From contig FR883404.1 in the NCBI GenBank assembly GCA_000435835.1, positions 1-52,178 on the forward strand: a DNA stretch of 52,178 bases. Reading direction: 5' to 3'. Positions 1 to 8,198 of this stretch are shown here, piece by piece (within the stretch, counting starts at the first letter, position 1; each line of letters begins with the position of its first letter). Source of the DNA: Clostridium sp. CAG:221 (lineage in GTDB: Bacteria > Bacillota > Clostridia > Clostridiales > Clostridiaceae). Both the position numbers and the translations under genes were made by a program. Under the pieces are notes generated by a model. It saw nothing but the letters and a program-made list of their open reading frames with translations. It was not told the DNA's origin and did not search any database.

Positions 1-9
1 GTTGGCTAA

Positions 10-75
10 CAAAAGTTGCTTTCTTCGCTGAAGCGTGGCGTCAGCCACTTTTGTACTGCATAAATTTTAGTACAA
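10..75. repeat. GC-richer nested inverted repeats at window edge
   Basis: This stretch is much richer in G+C than its surroundings and is packed with inverted repeats. CAAAAGTTGC (10-19) pairs with GCCACTTTTG (44-53) with one mismatch. Inside are CTTC-GCT-GAAG (23-33) and GTGGC-GTCA-GCCAC (35-48), and TTGTACT (51-57) pairs with AGTACAA (69-75). It could be the end of an IS200/IS605-type element, the foot of an upstream terminator or a small RNA. The left part lies outside the window, so the identity is open. Confidence 0.35.
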
Positions 76-119
76 ATGGCAAATAATAATCGTAAATATA
101 TATAAGAGAGGAAGTTATT

Positions 120-257
120 ATGGAATACACAGAAAGAATGAAAGAAAAATATATGGCAAAGGTAGATAAGATAAATAAAATAGATGATGAAGGTACAAGA
201 GTTCATTTAAAATTAAAATTGATGGCAGATGTTATCAATGAATTATCTAAAAATTAG
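120..257 (+). CDS. 45-residue microprotein, paralogue of the one at 461-619
   Basis: An ATG follows a purine-rich ribosome site (AGAGAGGAAG, about 107-114). It encodes a charged, Lys/Glu-rich, probably helical peptide with no signal peptide or membrane segment, and a good terminator follows. It aligns without gaps to the protein at 461-619: over the first 38 residues about 16 are identical, including EKY (9-11), INKI (18-21), DE (23-24), T26, K31, KL (33-34) and D37. Conservation of the protein pattern in two separate units argues that both are real genes. I do not recognise the family. A link to the Ter cluster downstream rests on position only. Confidence 0.6.
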   Translation: MEYTERMKEKYMAKVDKINKIDDEGTRVHLKLKLMADVINELSKN

Positions 258-262
258 ATAGG

Positions 263-293
263 AAAAGCTGGAAAAGTATTTTTCAGCTTTTTT
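263..293 (+). terminator. Intrinsic terminator after microprotein 1
   Basis: The arms AAAAGCTG and CAGCTTTT are separated by an A/T-rich loop and followed by a T run. It ends the transcript of the first microprotein, so the second one must have its own promoter in 294-450. Confidence 0.75.
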
Positions 294-460
294 AATTTAG
301 TTTTTAAAAAATAAAATTTTTAGAAGGATAATAAACATAAAATGAAGAATTAAATAAATATGGTTGTAGTAAAAATTTTTGATTAAATATATAAATTAAT
401 TCATATAATTAAACTTTTGATAATAATATATAATAGTTAGAATTAAAGAGGGTGATTGAT

Positions 461-619
461 ATGATTAATAATAAAAAGATTATAGAGAAATATCACAAGA
501 AAATGGAAACGATTAACAAGATTGAAGATGAATTCACCAAATCTCAAAATAAAATCAAGTTAATAATTGATATGATGATGTATGAAAAAAATAATAAAAA
601 ATGTAAAAAAGAAGCTTGA
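461..619 (+). CDS. 52-residue microprotein, paralogue of the one at 120-257
   Basis: The ATG lies behind AAAGAGGGTGATTGAT. The product is a basic, predicted helical peptide with a Lys-rich tail containing one Cys. It shares the EKY, INKI-x-DE-x-T and K-x-KL-x-x-D spacing with the upstream microprotein in register and without gaps. It lacks the Ser-Gln-Glu-Leu-Asp signature of the Spo0E phosphatases, so I do not assign it there. Its own terminator follows, so this is a tandem of two independent monocistronic small genes. Function unknown. Confidence 0.6.
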   Translation: MINNKKIIEKYHKKMETINKIEDEFTKSQNKIKLIIDMMMYEKNNKKCKKEA

Positions 620-630
620 AATAAAAAAAG

Positions 631-670
631 CAGTAATTAATTCTTTTATAGAGTTAATTATTGTTTTTTT
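631..670 (+). terminator. Intrinsic terminator after microprotein 2
   Basis: A 14-bp stem with some G-T pairs starts CAGTAATTAATTCT, has a TTTA loop and ends AGAGTTAATTATTG. A T8 run follows. It separates the microprotein unit from the Ter cluster. Confidence 0.8.
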
Positions 671-751
671 TATTTTTTAAAGATTGTATAATAAAAGTGA
701 TATATGATAAATTATAAATTATACATAAATGATATTATGAGGTGGTGAATT

Positions 752-2296
752 ATGGCTGTTGATTTATTAGGGATAATTCAGAATATGTTTATGGATAAAT
801 ACAGTAGAACAGATATAAATGGCCAATTTGCTTCATATTTTAACAGAATTATAGGTGTAAGTAATAAGGAAAATTATGATAATATTCTTAGTACATTAAA
901 TAAAAAATGTTATGAAAATAGCAATGTATCATTAATTTTTGATGGTGAGATACCTTTAAACGGTGAAATGGAGCTTATTGAATACATTTATAATGAACTT
1001 AACTCTATGAATATATTTAATATAGTTAATGAAGAAATAGTTATTTTTGATGATTTAGCAATAAATACAGCTTTTTTAGAGGCTTTACAGTATGTAATTG
1101 AATTATCTGTAAAAAACGAAAATTTCTTTAATGATTCCGTAAGAAATAATTTTATAACTAAACTTATAGTATGGGCATATTCATGGATTAAAAATCTGGA
1201 TTATAAAAATTCCATTAATCCTAAATGTATATATTATGGAAAGATAAATAAACATGAAATATATTTTTTAATAATGCTTTATAAGATGGGATTTGATGTT
1301 TTATATTTAAATCCTTTAAAAGAAGGGCACTGGACTGAGGTGGATACTGATAATTTAAGTAAATGTTATGTGGAAAATAGCATTACAGATCTTGAAAGTT
1401 TTAATATTAAGGCTCATAGAGGTCATGAAATAGAAGTTATTGAAACAGTAGCAAAGCAAATTGAAAAAAGTATTCATGAAGAATTATTTTCTAATACAGG
1501 AATGTATAAACCATGGCAGTTTAGAAAAGGATTTACTAAAAGTGTATTACTAGATACAATTTTAGAAGATATATATATTTATTGGAATGAACCAGCTAAG
1601 CTTAGACCAGGATTTAAAGTTGAAGATATGGTAGTTACAGTTCCAAGCATTTTTTATAAAATTGATGGACAGTATTGCAGTATTGCTGAAAATCAGAAAA
1701 TACTAAAACATTGTTTAAATGCACCAAATACATTGTTTTTTAATGGAGGAAATATTTCCAGAGATATATCAGTATCTAATGATATGTTCGAATTAATGTT
1801 TTGTCAGTTAAGTGATGGTACATTTGATGTGGAAGAAATAAAAAAGAGTAGAGTTTATACATTAGGAAAGTATAATGAAGAGTTGCAAGATTTACTATTA
1901 AATAAGTTTAACCAGTTTATTAAAGAAAATAAGATATTAAAGATGAGTTTTGATAAAAAGCTATCTTTAAAGCTTTTAGCATTAATTTTATATCTAAATG
2001 AAAGCATAATAAGAATAATAGATAATTTCGATTTTGTTTTTTCTATACCAAAGATAGTTATTTATTTAAATGGTGAAGATACTATTAATGAATGGATGGT
2101 TATCTTATTATGCTATTTACATAATATAGGTATTGATATAGTTATTTTTAATCCATCAGGATCTTTCAATATAAATAAATATATTAAGGAGAATAAGATT
2201 GTTATTAATAGATTAGAAGAAATACGCTATGATTGTAAATTTGATGAGATAATAAATTATAAGCAAAGCTTTTTTTCAAGGATTATGAATAAGTAA
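752..2296 (+). CDS. YceG-like protein of the Ter/tellurite stress cluster
   Basis: A soluble protein of 514 residues behind a GAGGTGGTG ribosome site. Length and context match the YceG family (the 'biosynthetic module' component associated with TerD and TelA genes, as in the Bacillus yceC-H operon). I recognise it mainly from overall composition and from the next gene being telA; no catalytic residue can be named with confidence. It begins the cluster and is 30 nt from telA, so the two are probably co-transcribed. The family has been proposed to take part in making or handling a small metabolite during Ter-dependent stress responses, but its biochemistry is not established. Confidence 0.7.
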   Translation: MAVDLLGIIQNMFMDKYSRTDINGQFASYFNRIIGVSNKENYDNILSTLNKKCYENSNVSLIFDGEIPLNGEMELIEYIYNELNSMNIFNIVNEEIVIFDDLAINTAFLEALQYVIELSVKNENFFNDSVRNNFITKLIVWAYSWIKNLDYKNSINPKCIYYGKINKHEIYFLIMLYKMGFDVLYLNPLKEGHWTEVDTDNLSKCYVENSITDLESFNIKAHRGHEIEVIETVAKQIEKSIHEELFSNTGMYKPWQFRKGFTKSVLLDTILEDIYIYWNEPAKLRPGFKVEDMVVTVPSIFYKIDGQYCSIAENQKILKHCLNAPNTLFFNGGNISRDISVSNDMFELMFCQLSDGTFDVEEIKKSRVYTLGKYNEELQDLLLNKFNQFIKENKILKMSFDKKLSLKLLALILYLNESIIRIIDNFDFVFSIPKIVIYLNGEDTINEWMVILLCYLHNIGIDIVIFNPSGSFNINKYIKENKIVINRLEEIRYDCKFDEIINYKQSFFSRIMNK

Positions 2297-2326
2297 TTAA
2301 TAAAAGAAAGTAAGGAGAGAATAATA

Positions 2327-3448
2327 GTGAATGGAAATAATTTTAATAGCATGATGAATATGACTGATAACACTATGTTTGCTACTGAAAATAGCATGGC
2401 GGAGATCACTAATAATTTAGAAGAATATAAAGAAAGATTAAGGTCTCTTAAGGAAGTACAAGATCTTACAAGTGAAATAGAAGTACAAAATCCAAATTCA
2501 ATTGTTCAATTTGGTCAAAAAGCTAGTGAAAATATATCAAAAATTTCTGATGAACTTTTAAATTCTATGAAGGAAATAAAAGCTGAGGAAACAACAGAAA
2601 TGTTAGTTAATTTAACAAAAATAATGGATAAGTTTGATGTTAAAGAAATTAAAAATATAAAACAAGAAAGTTTTGTTTCTAAGATTTTCAAAAGTGCAGG
2701 AAATACTATAGCTAGATTATTCCAAAAATATGACACCATGGGATATGAAGTGGAAAAGGTTTATGTATTATTAAAGAAATATGAAAGCGATATTAAGGAA
2801 TCAAATAATAAATTGAAGAGATTATATGATGGCAACATGGCTTATTATCAAGAATTGGAAAAATATATAGTGGCAGGAGAATTAGCTTTAGAAGAAGTTG
2901 AACAATACATTTATCAAATTCCTCTAAATAATACTATCAGTGAAGAGGAAAAGAATATGATGGTACAAAAGCTTGAAATGTGTAAAGAGATGTTAAACCA
3001 ACGTATATATGATTTAAGAATTGCTGAAAATGTAGCAATACAAGCCGCTCCAATGTTACAAAGCATGCAAATGTCTAATTTTAATTTAATGAGAAAAATA
3101 AATTCTTCATTTATTGTAACACTTCCTATTTTTAAACAATGCCTTGCACAAGCAGTTTTATTAAAGCGACAACAAATTCAAGCTAAGTCATTAAAGCAGT
3201 TAGATGATAAAACAAATGAACTTATCATGAGAAATGCAGCTAATACTTCTAGACAATCAGTAGAAATAGCTAAAATGGCTTCAAGTAGCTCTGTTGCCAT
3301 TGAAACTTTAGAAAAATCATATGAAACAATAATGAGAGGTATTGAAGAAACAAAAGCTATACAACAAAGCAATGCATTAGCAAGAAAAGAAAATACAACT
3401 AAGCTTGAAAGTATAAAAATGACAATGAAAAAAAGTATTTCCTTATAA
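2327..3448 (+). CDS. telA: TelA/YceH toxic-anion-resistance family protein
   Basis: 373 residues, starting at GTG behind AAGGAGAG. The sequence is almost entirely helical and charged, with long heptad-like stretches and the conserved middle segment around residues 115-290 (including YEKY- and QAVLLKRQQ-like helices) typical of TelA/KlaA proteins (PF05816). These are cytoplasmic helical proteins linked to resistance to tellurite, cell-wall antibiotics and other envelope stress; the mechanism is unknown. It lies between the YceG-like gene and the three terD genes, the same partnership as Bacillus yceG-yceH. A 72-nt gap precedes terD1 without an obvious terminator. Confidence 0.85.
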   Translation: MNGNNFNSMMNMTDNTMFATENSMAEITNNLEEYKERLRSLKEVQDLTSEIEVQNPNSIVQFGQKASENISKISDELLNSMKEIKAEETTEMLVNLTKIMDKFDVKEIKNIKQESFVSKIFKSAGNTIARLFQKYDTMGYEVEKVYVLLKKYESDIKESNNKLKRLYDGNMAYYQELEKYIVAGELALEEVEQYIYQIPLNNTISEEEKNMMVQKLEMCKEMLNQRIYDLRIAENVAIQAAPMLQSMQMSNFNLMRKINSSFIVTLPIFKQCLAQAVLLKRQQIQAKSLKQLDDKTNELIMRNAANTSRQSVEIAKMASSSSVAIETLEKSYETIMRGIEETKAIQQSNALARKENTTKLESIKMTMKKSISL

Positions 3449-3520
3449 GGGTTGAAAATTAATTCTTAAAGTGGTAATATATACTACATAAAGAGGAGAA
3501 AGAAAAGAGGTGCATTGAAT

Positions 3521-4135
3521 ATGGCAATTAATTTAGGATCTATGATGGGAAACAGAAGTGGAGAAGTAGTTAATGCGTTGAATTTGCAAAAAAATCAAAT
3601 TTTAGATTTAACTAAGAAAAATCCAGGCTTAGAAAAAGTAATTTTAGGAGCAGGTTGGGATATAGCAAAGAATGGTTATGATTTTGATTTAGATATTGCT
3701 GCTTTCTTATTAAATAGCAATGGTAAAGTACAGAATATACCGCAAGATGTTATATTCTTTAATAATATGGAAGCTCCAGGTATTGTCCTTGAAGGAGATA
3801 ACAGAACTGGTGCAGGTGATGGTGATGATGAAAGAATAACTATAGATTTATCACAAATTAGAAGTGATATAGCAAAAATAGTTTTTGTAACTACAATTCA
3901 TGAAGCGCAAGCTAAGAGACAAACATTTGGTATGGTAGAAAACTCATATATAAGATTATTAGATGCTAAAAATAATGAAAAAGAAGTATGTAGGTTTAAT
4001 TTGAAAGAAGATGGTTCTACTAGTACGTCAGTAATATTTGCCGAACTATTTAGAGATGGTTTTGAATGGCAGTTTAAGGCTGTAGGCGAAGGGAAAATGG
4101 CAGATTTAAATGGTATTTTATCGCTTTACATGTAA
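3521..4135 (+). CDS. terD: TerD family Ca2+-binding stress protein, copy 1
   Basis: 204 residues from the ATG at 3521, which is 8 nt after AGAGGTG; a TTG six bases upstream is less well placed. The TerD signatures are clear: NLQKNQILDLTKK near the N-terminus, GAGWD, the acidic strand DFDLDIAAF, and the Asp/Gly cluster GDNRTGAGDGDDERI. In TerD proteins these acidic loops bind Ca2+. The family acts in the cytoplasm in tellurite, phage and oxidative-stress resistance. It is very similar to copy 2 from residue 20 onward, so the pair arose by a fairly recent duplication. Confidence 0.93.
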   Translation: MAINLGSMMGNRSGEVVNALNLQKNQILDLTKKNPGLEKVILGAGWDIAKNGYDFDLDIAAFLLNSNGKVQNIPQDVIFFNNMEAPGIVLEGDNRTGAGDGDDERITIDLSQIRSDIAKIVFVTTIHEAQAKRQTFGMVENSYIRLLDAKNNEKEVCRFNLKEDGSTSTSVIFAELFRDGFEWQFKAVGEGKMADLNGILSLYM

Positions 4136-4175
4136 ATAAATAAGTAAAAAAAATATATATATAGGAGAAAAAATT

Positions 4176-4787
4176 ATGGGAATTAATTTAGGTGGAAATT
4201 TTGGTATGTCAAATAATGATTCAATGCCAGTTTTAAATTTACAAAAAAATGATATATTAGATTTAACTAAGAAAAATCCAGGATTAAAGAAAGTAATTTT
4301 AGGTGCTGGTTGGGATATATCAAGAAATGGAGCAGATTTTGATTTAGATATTGCAGCATTTTTGTTAGATAGTAATAATAAGTTCAACACTGTATCTAAT
4401 GTAATTTTCTTTAACAATCCAAATGGACAAGGAATTACACTAGGTGGAGATAATAGAACAGGTGCTGGTGATGGTGATGATGAAAGAATATTAATAGACT
4501 TACAAGCAATTGACTCTAATATAGCAAAGATAGCATTTGTAGTTACTATACATAATGCACAAGCTAAGAGACAAACATTTGGAATGATAGACAATTCATA
4601 TGTAAGACTATTAGATGCAGAAAATAATGAAAAAGAACTTTGTAGATTCAATTTAAAGGAAGATGGTTCTACTAGTACTTCAGTTATATTTGCTGAATTA
4701 TATAAAGCAGGTTCAGAATGGGAATTTAAAGCTGTTGGTGAAGGACGTATAGCTGATTTAAATGGTATTTTAGCATTATATGCATAA
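4176..4787 (+). CDS. terD: TerD family Ca2+-binding stress protein, copy 2
   Basis: 203 residues behind a GGAG site. It has the same order of motifs as copy 1: NLQKNDILDLTKKNPG, LGAGWD, DFDLDIAAFLLDS, GGDNRTGAGDGDDERI, the AQAKRQTFGM strand, and a C-terminal GEGRIADLNGIL. All acidic Ca2+-site residues are kept. It is 40 nt after copy 1 and 20 nt before copy 3, in one transcription unit. Copies 1 and 2 differ mostly in the first 20 residues and at the end. Confidence 0.93.
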   Translation: MGINLGGNFGMSNNDSMPVLNLQKNDILDLTKKNPGLKKVILGAGWDISRNGADFDLDIAAFLLDSNNKFNTVSNVIFFNNPNGQGITLGGDNRTGAGDGDDERILIDLQAIDSNIAKIAFVVTIHNAQAKRQTFGMIDNSYVRLLDAENNEKELCRFNLKEDGSTSTSVIFAELYKAGSEWEFKAVGEGRIADLNGILALYA

Positions 4788-4807
4788 TAGATAAAGGAGA
4801 ATTGAGG

Positions 4808-5383
4808 ATGTTATTAAATTTACAAAAAAATGATATATTAGATTTAACTAAAAAGGATCCTTCTTTAAAAAATGTGATTTTAGCAGCAGGTTGGGATGTA
4901 GCAAAAAAAGGTTTTTTTGGATTAGGTAAAGATTTCGATTTAGATTTAGTTGCGTTACTTTTAGATGAAAGTGGAAAGCTAATAGCTAAAGATGGAATGG
5001 TCTATTTTGGTAATAAAAAAAATAATGGAATATTTCTGCATGGAGATAACTTAACAGGTCATGGAGATGGCGATGATGAAAGAGTTTCAGTTTCATTAAA
5101 TAATCTTCCAACAAGATGTTGTAGAATAATGTTTGCTGTTACAATATATGAAGGAAAAGCAAGAAAGCAGTCTTTTTCAAAGGTGAAAAATGCTTATGTT
5201 AGACTATTAAATGAAGATAAATCATATGAGGAGATATGTAGATATAATTTAACTGAAGATGCAGGTAATAATACTTGTGTTAAATTTGCAGAGCTTCGTA
5301 AAGAAAATGGTGAATGGCAATTTAAAGTTGTAAGTGAAGCTTTGGAAGCATCTATACAAGAGTTATATAATAGCTATAGATAA
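4808..5383 (+). CDS. TerD family protein, divergent copy 3
   Basis: 191 residues. The ATG at 4808 is 8 nt after GGAG and is preferred to the TTG at 4802. It lacks the 15-20 residue N-terminal extension of copies 1 and 2 and starts directly at LLNLQKNDILDLTKK. It has a small insert (KKGFFGLGK) before the acidic strand DFDLDLVALLL, and HGDNLTGHGDGDDERV in place of the GAGDGDDERI loop. The C-terminal half is also diverged. The Ca2+-site acidic residues remain. By position it may match the TerE/YceE-type member of Bacillus clusters. It probably heteromerises or specialises relative to the near-identical pair upstream. Confidence 0.9.
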   Translation: MLLNLQKNDILDLTKKDPSLKNVILAAGWDVAKKGFFGLGKDFDLDLVALLLDESGKLIAKDGMVYFGNKKNNGIFLHGDNLTGHGDGDDERVSVSLNNLPTRCCRIMFAVTIYEGKARKQSFSKVKNAYVRLLNEDKSYEEICRYNLTEDAGNNTCVKFAELRKENGEWQFKVVSEALEASIQELYNSYR

Positions 5384-5455
5384 CTATAATTATTAAATAG
5401 TTAACCAAGTAATAAGTAAAGTTTTACATATTTTTAAGAACTAGGAGGAAGTAAA

Positions 5456-8095
5456 GTGTTGCATGGATTAAATGATGAAGAAGTTTTAGAAAGTAGACAG
5501 AAATTTGGTGATAATAAAATAATTGAAGCAGAGCCAGAAACATTCCTAGATAAGTTTAAAGATGCATTTGGAGACCCAATGATAAAATTACTATTAGCCA
5601 TTGCGTGTATAATGGCTATTATGGCTTTTTTAGGCTATGCTGAATGGGGAGAGCTTATAGGAATAGTTATTTCTGTATTATTAGTTACAGGTATATCAGC
5701 TAAAACTGAAATGTCCAGTGATAATGAATATAGAAAATTAAAAGATGGAACTAAAAAAGAACTTTGTAAAGTTTATAGAAATGGTAAAATAGTTGAAATA
5801 GAAGTAGATGATGTTGTAGTAGGTGATAGAATTATCATACAAAGTGGAGATAAGATTCCAGCAGATGGAGTATTGTGTTCAGGAGCAATTGCAGTAGATA
5901 ATTCAGCACTTAATGGAGAATCAGAAGAGTGTAAGAAGTATGCTATTCCTAATGACTTTATTTATAGAGAAGTTGCTATTACTGGAGATACATTTGTAGA
6001 CAAGCATTCTTTATTTAGAGGTGCTGTTGTGGTAAATGGTGAAGGTGTACTAGAAGTCAAAAAAGTTGGTATGATGACTATGATGGGTGAAATGGCTAAG
6101 GACATGCAAGATGATGATGTAGAAAGCCCATTAAAAGTTAAGCTTTCTAAATTAGCTGATAGTATATCAAAGTTTGGATATATAGGAGCAGTGGTTATTG
6201 CAATAACTTTAATGATTCATAAAGTTATAGTAGCTGGAGGAGTATCTCCATATTTTGATCTTGGTATGATGTATGTATTTAAAGACTTATTAGAAGTTTT
6301 AATGTTAGCAGTTGTTATTATAGTTATGGCTGTTCCAGAAGGACTTCCATTAATGATTGCCATTGTTTTAATGCAAAATACCTCTAAGATGCTGCAAAAT
6401 AATGTATTGGTAAGAAAGCCTATAGGTATTGAAACAGCTGGTTCATTAAACATACTATTTTCTGATAAGACAGGGACAATTACTAAAGGTGAGCTAGAAG
6501 TAGTTGAATTTTTTGATGGAGATTTAAAGGATAGCTATCAATCTAGCAATTATATAAAAGAATATATGGGACTTTGTATTGGAAAAAATACAGGTGCTAT
6601 GTTTGATAATAATGATAAAGTTATAGGTGGAAATGCTACAGATAAAGCTTTATTAAAGTTTTTAGGTAAAAATGAAATGAACTCATTAAATGATATAAAA
6701 GTCATTAAGAGTCAAGGTTTTAACTCTGCTAATAAATATTCAGGTGCTGAGCTTGAAAATGTTACAGTATATAAAGGTGCGCCAGAAAGATTGCTTGGTA
6801 AGGCTACTAAGTATATCAATGAAAATGGACAAGTAGTACAAATAGATAAAGATAAATTAAATGCTAAAATAGATGCATTAGCTGATAAAGCAATGAGAGT
6901 TTTATCATTTGCTTATTCTCAAAGTGAATTGGTTGAAGATACATTACCAGATGATTTAGTTATTGTAGGTTTTGTTGGAATAAGAGATGATGTAAGACCA
7001 GAAGCAAAACAAGCAATTAAAGAAGTACAAAACGCTGGTGTACAAGTTGTTATGATTACAGGTGATAGAAAAGAAACAGCTGTAGCTATAGCAAAAGATA
7101 GTGGATTAATTAAGAGCGATGATGAGTTAGCATTTACTTCTGAAGAATTAAATAAGATGACTGATGATGAAATAAAAGCTGTTATTACAAAGATAAGAGT
7201 TATTGCAAGAGCATTACCAACAGATAAATCAAGAATGGTAAGAATTGCACAAGAGCTAAATCTTGTTTGTGGTATGACTGGTGATGGTGTTAATGATGCA
7301 CCGGCATTAAAGAGAGCAGACGTTGGTTTTGCAATGGGATCAGGTACTGATGTTGCAAAAGAAGCAGGTTCAATAGTTATCTTAGATGATAATTTTAAAT
7401 CTATAGAAAATGCTATTTTATATGGTAGAACTATTTATAATAACATATTAAAGTTTATTAAATTCCAATTAACTATAAATGTAGCAGCAGTTGCAGTATC
7501 AGCTATTTCGCCTTTCTTTGGTGTTGAAGAGCCATTAAAGATTACACATATCTTATGGATAAACTTAGTTATGGATGGATTAGGTGCTTTAGCTTTAGGA
7601 GCTGAGCCAGCTTTAAAGAAATATATGAGTGAAAAACCTAAATCAAGAACTCAAAGTTTAGTGAATAAAAACATGATGTCTCAAGTTTTATGTGCAGGGG
7701 CATGGCTTGGAGTAATAAGTTTTGCATTCTTAAAGCTTCCGTTCTTTAAAGAATTCTTTGAAAATGAAGGACAACACTTAACTGCATATTTTTCAATGTT
7801 TGTTTTTTCTGCTGTGGCCAATGGATTTAATGTACGTAGTGAAGGTATTAATATATTTGACCACATAAAAGAAAATAAAGGTTTTATAAAGGTAATGTTA
7901 ACAATTGTTTTAGTTCAAATAATTTTAACATTTGTAGGTGGGGAAATATTCTCATGTACACCTTTTGGAATTAAAGGATGGTTAATTATTATAGTTATGT
8001 CATTGACAATGATACCGGTAGATATGTTAAGAAAGATAATAATGAAATCATCTAAAAAATCTATAACATATGAAAATAATGTTGAAGCAGTATAA
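5456..8095 (+). CDS. Ca2+-transporting P-type ATPase, PMCA-like (P2B)
   Basis: 879 residues from a GTG 7 nt after AGGAGG. The phosphorylation motif SDKTGT has its Asp at residue 337, the transmembrane PEGL motif is at 294-297, TGDGVNDAP is at 608-616, and an LNGESE actuator loop is present. The VPEGLPL segment followed by N-LVRKP resembles plasma-membrane Ca2+ pumps more than the SERCA type, and there is no calmodulin-binding tail. About ten membrane segments, four of them at the C-terminus. It pumps cations, most likely Ca2+, out of the cytoplasm. It lies 72 nt after three terD genes whose products bind Ca2+, which suggests a shared Ca2+-linked stress function. No TerC-type gene is seen. Confidence 0.9.
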   Translation: MLHGLNDEEVLESRQKFGDNKIIEAEPETFLDKFKDAFGDPMIKLLLAIACIMAIMAFLGYAEWGELIGIVISVLLVTGISAKTEMSSDNEYRKLKDGTKKELCKVYRNGKIVEIEVDDVVVGDRIIIQSGDKIPADGVLCSGAIAVDNSALNGESEECKKYAIPNDFIYREVAITGDTFVDKHSLFRGAVVVNGEGVLEVKKVGMMTMMGEMAKDMQDDDVESPLKVKLSKLADSISKFGYIGAVVIAITLMIHKVIVAGGVSPYFDLGMMYVFKDLLEVLMLAVVIIVMAVPEGLPLMIAIVLMQNTSKMLQNNVLVRKPIGIETAGSLNILFSDKTGTITKGELEVVEFFDGDLKDSYQSSNYIKEYMGLCIGKNTGAMFDNNDKVIGGNATDKALLKFLGKNEMNSLNDIKVIKSQGFNSANKYSGAELENVTVYKGAPERLLGKATKYINENGQVVQIDKDKLNAKIDALADKAMRVLSFAYSQSELVEDTLPDDLVIVGFVGIRDDVRPEAKQAIKEVQNAGVQVVMITGDRKETAVAIAKDSGLIKSDDELAFTSEELNKMTDDEIKAVITKIRVIARALPTDKSRMVRIAQELNLVCGMTGDGVNDAPALKRADVGFAMGSGTDVAKEAGSIVILDDNFKSIENAILYGRTIYNNILKFIKFQLTINVAAVAVSAISPFFGVEEPLKITHILWINLVMDGLGALALGAEPALKKYMSEKPKSRTQSLVNKNMMSQVLCAGAWLGVISFAFLKLPFFKEFFENEGQHLTAYFSMFVFSAVANGFNVRSEGINIFDHIKENKGFIKVMLTIVLVQIILTFVGGEIFSCTPFGIKGWLIIIVMSLTMIPVDMLRKIIMKSSKKSITYENNVEAV

Positions 8096-8112
8096 CTGAA
8101 AATAAATTAATG

Positions 8113-8147
8113 AAAAAGACTATTTCTTTTGAGATAGTCTTTTTTAT
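8113..8147. terminator. Terminator between convergent genes
   Basis: AAAGACTATTTC and GAGATAGTCTTTT form a stem with a T run on the + side and an A run on the other, so it can serve both the ATPase gene and the convergent nucleotidyltransferase gene. Confidence 0.8.
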
Positions 8148-8198
8148 TAATTTTCAATTGAAAATATTTATATATTTTGTTCATAATTATATTTTATA

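Noticed and set aside
6..206. 66-codon minus-strand frame
   Set aside because: It overlaps the microprotein gene and the hairpin element, has no ribosome site, and its Phe/Tyr/Ile-rich composition is what the complement of AT-rich coding DNA gives.
4118..4651. 177-codon minus-strand frame opposite terD copy 2
   Set aside because: It is the shadow of a strongly conserved gene; TerD motifs on the + strand explain the sequence.
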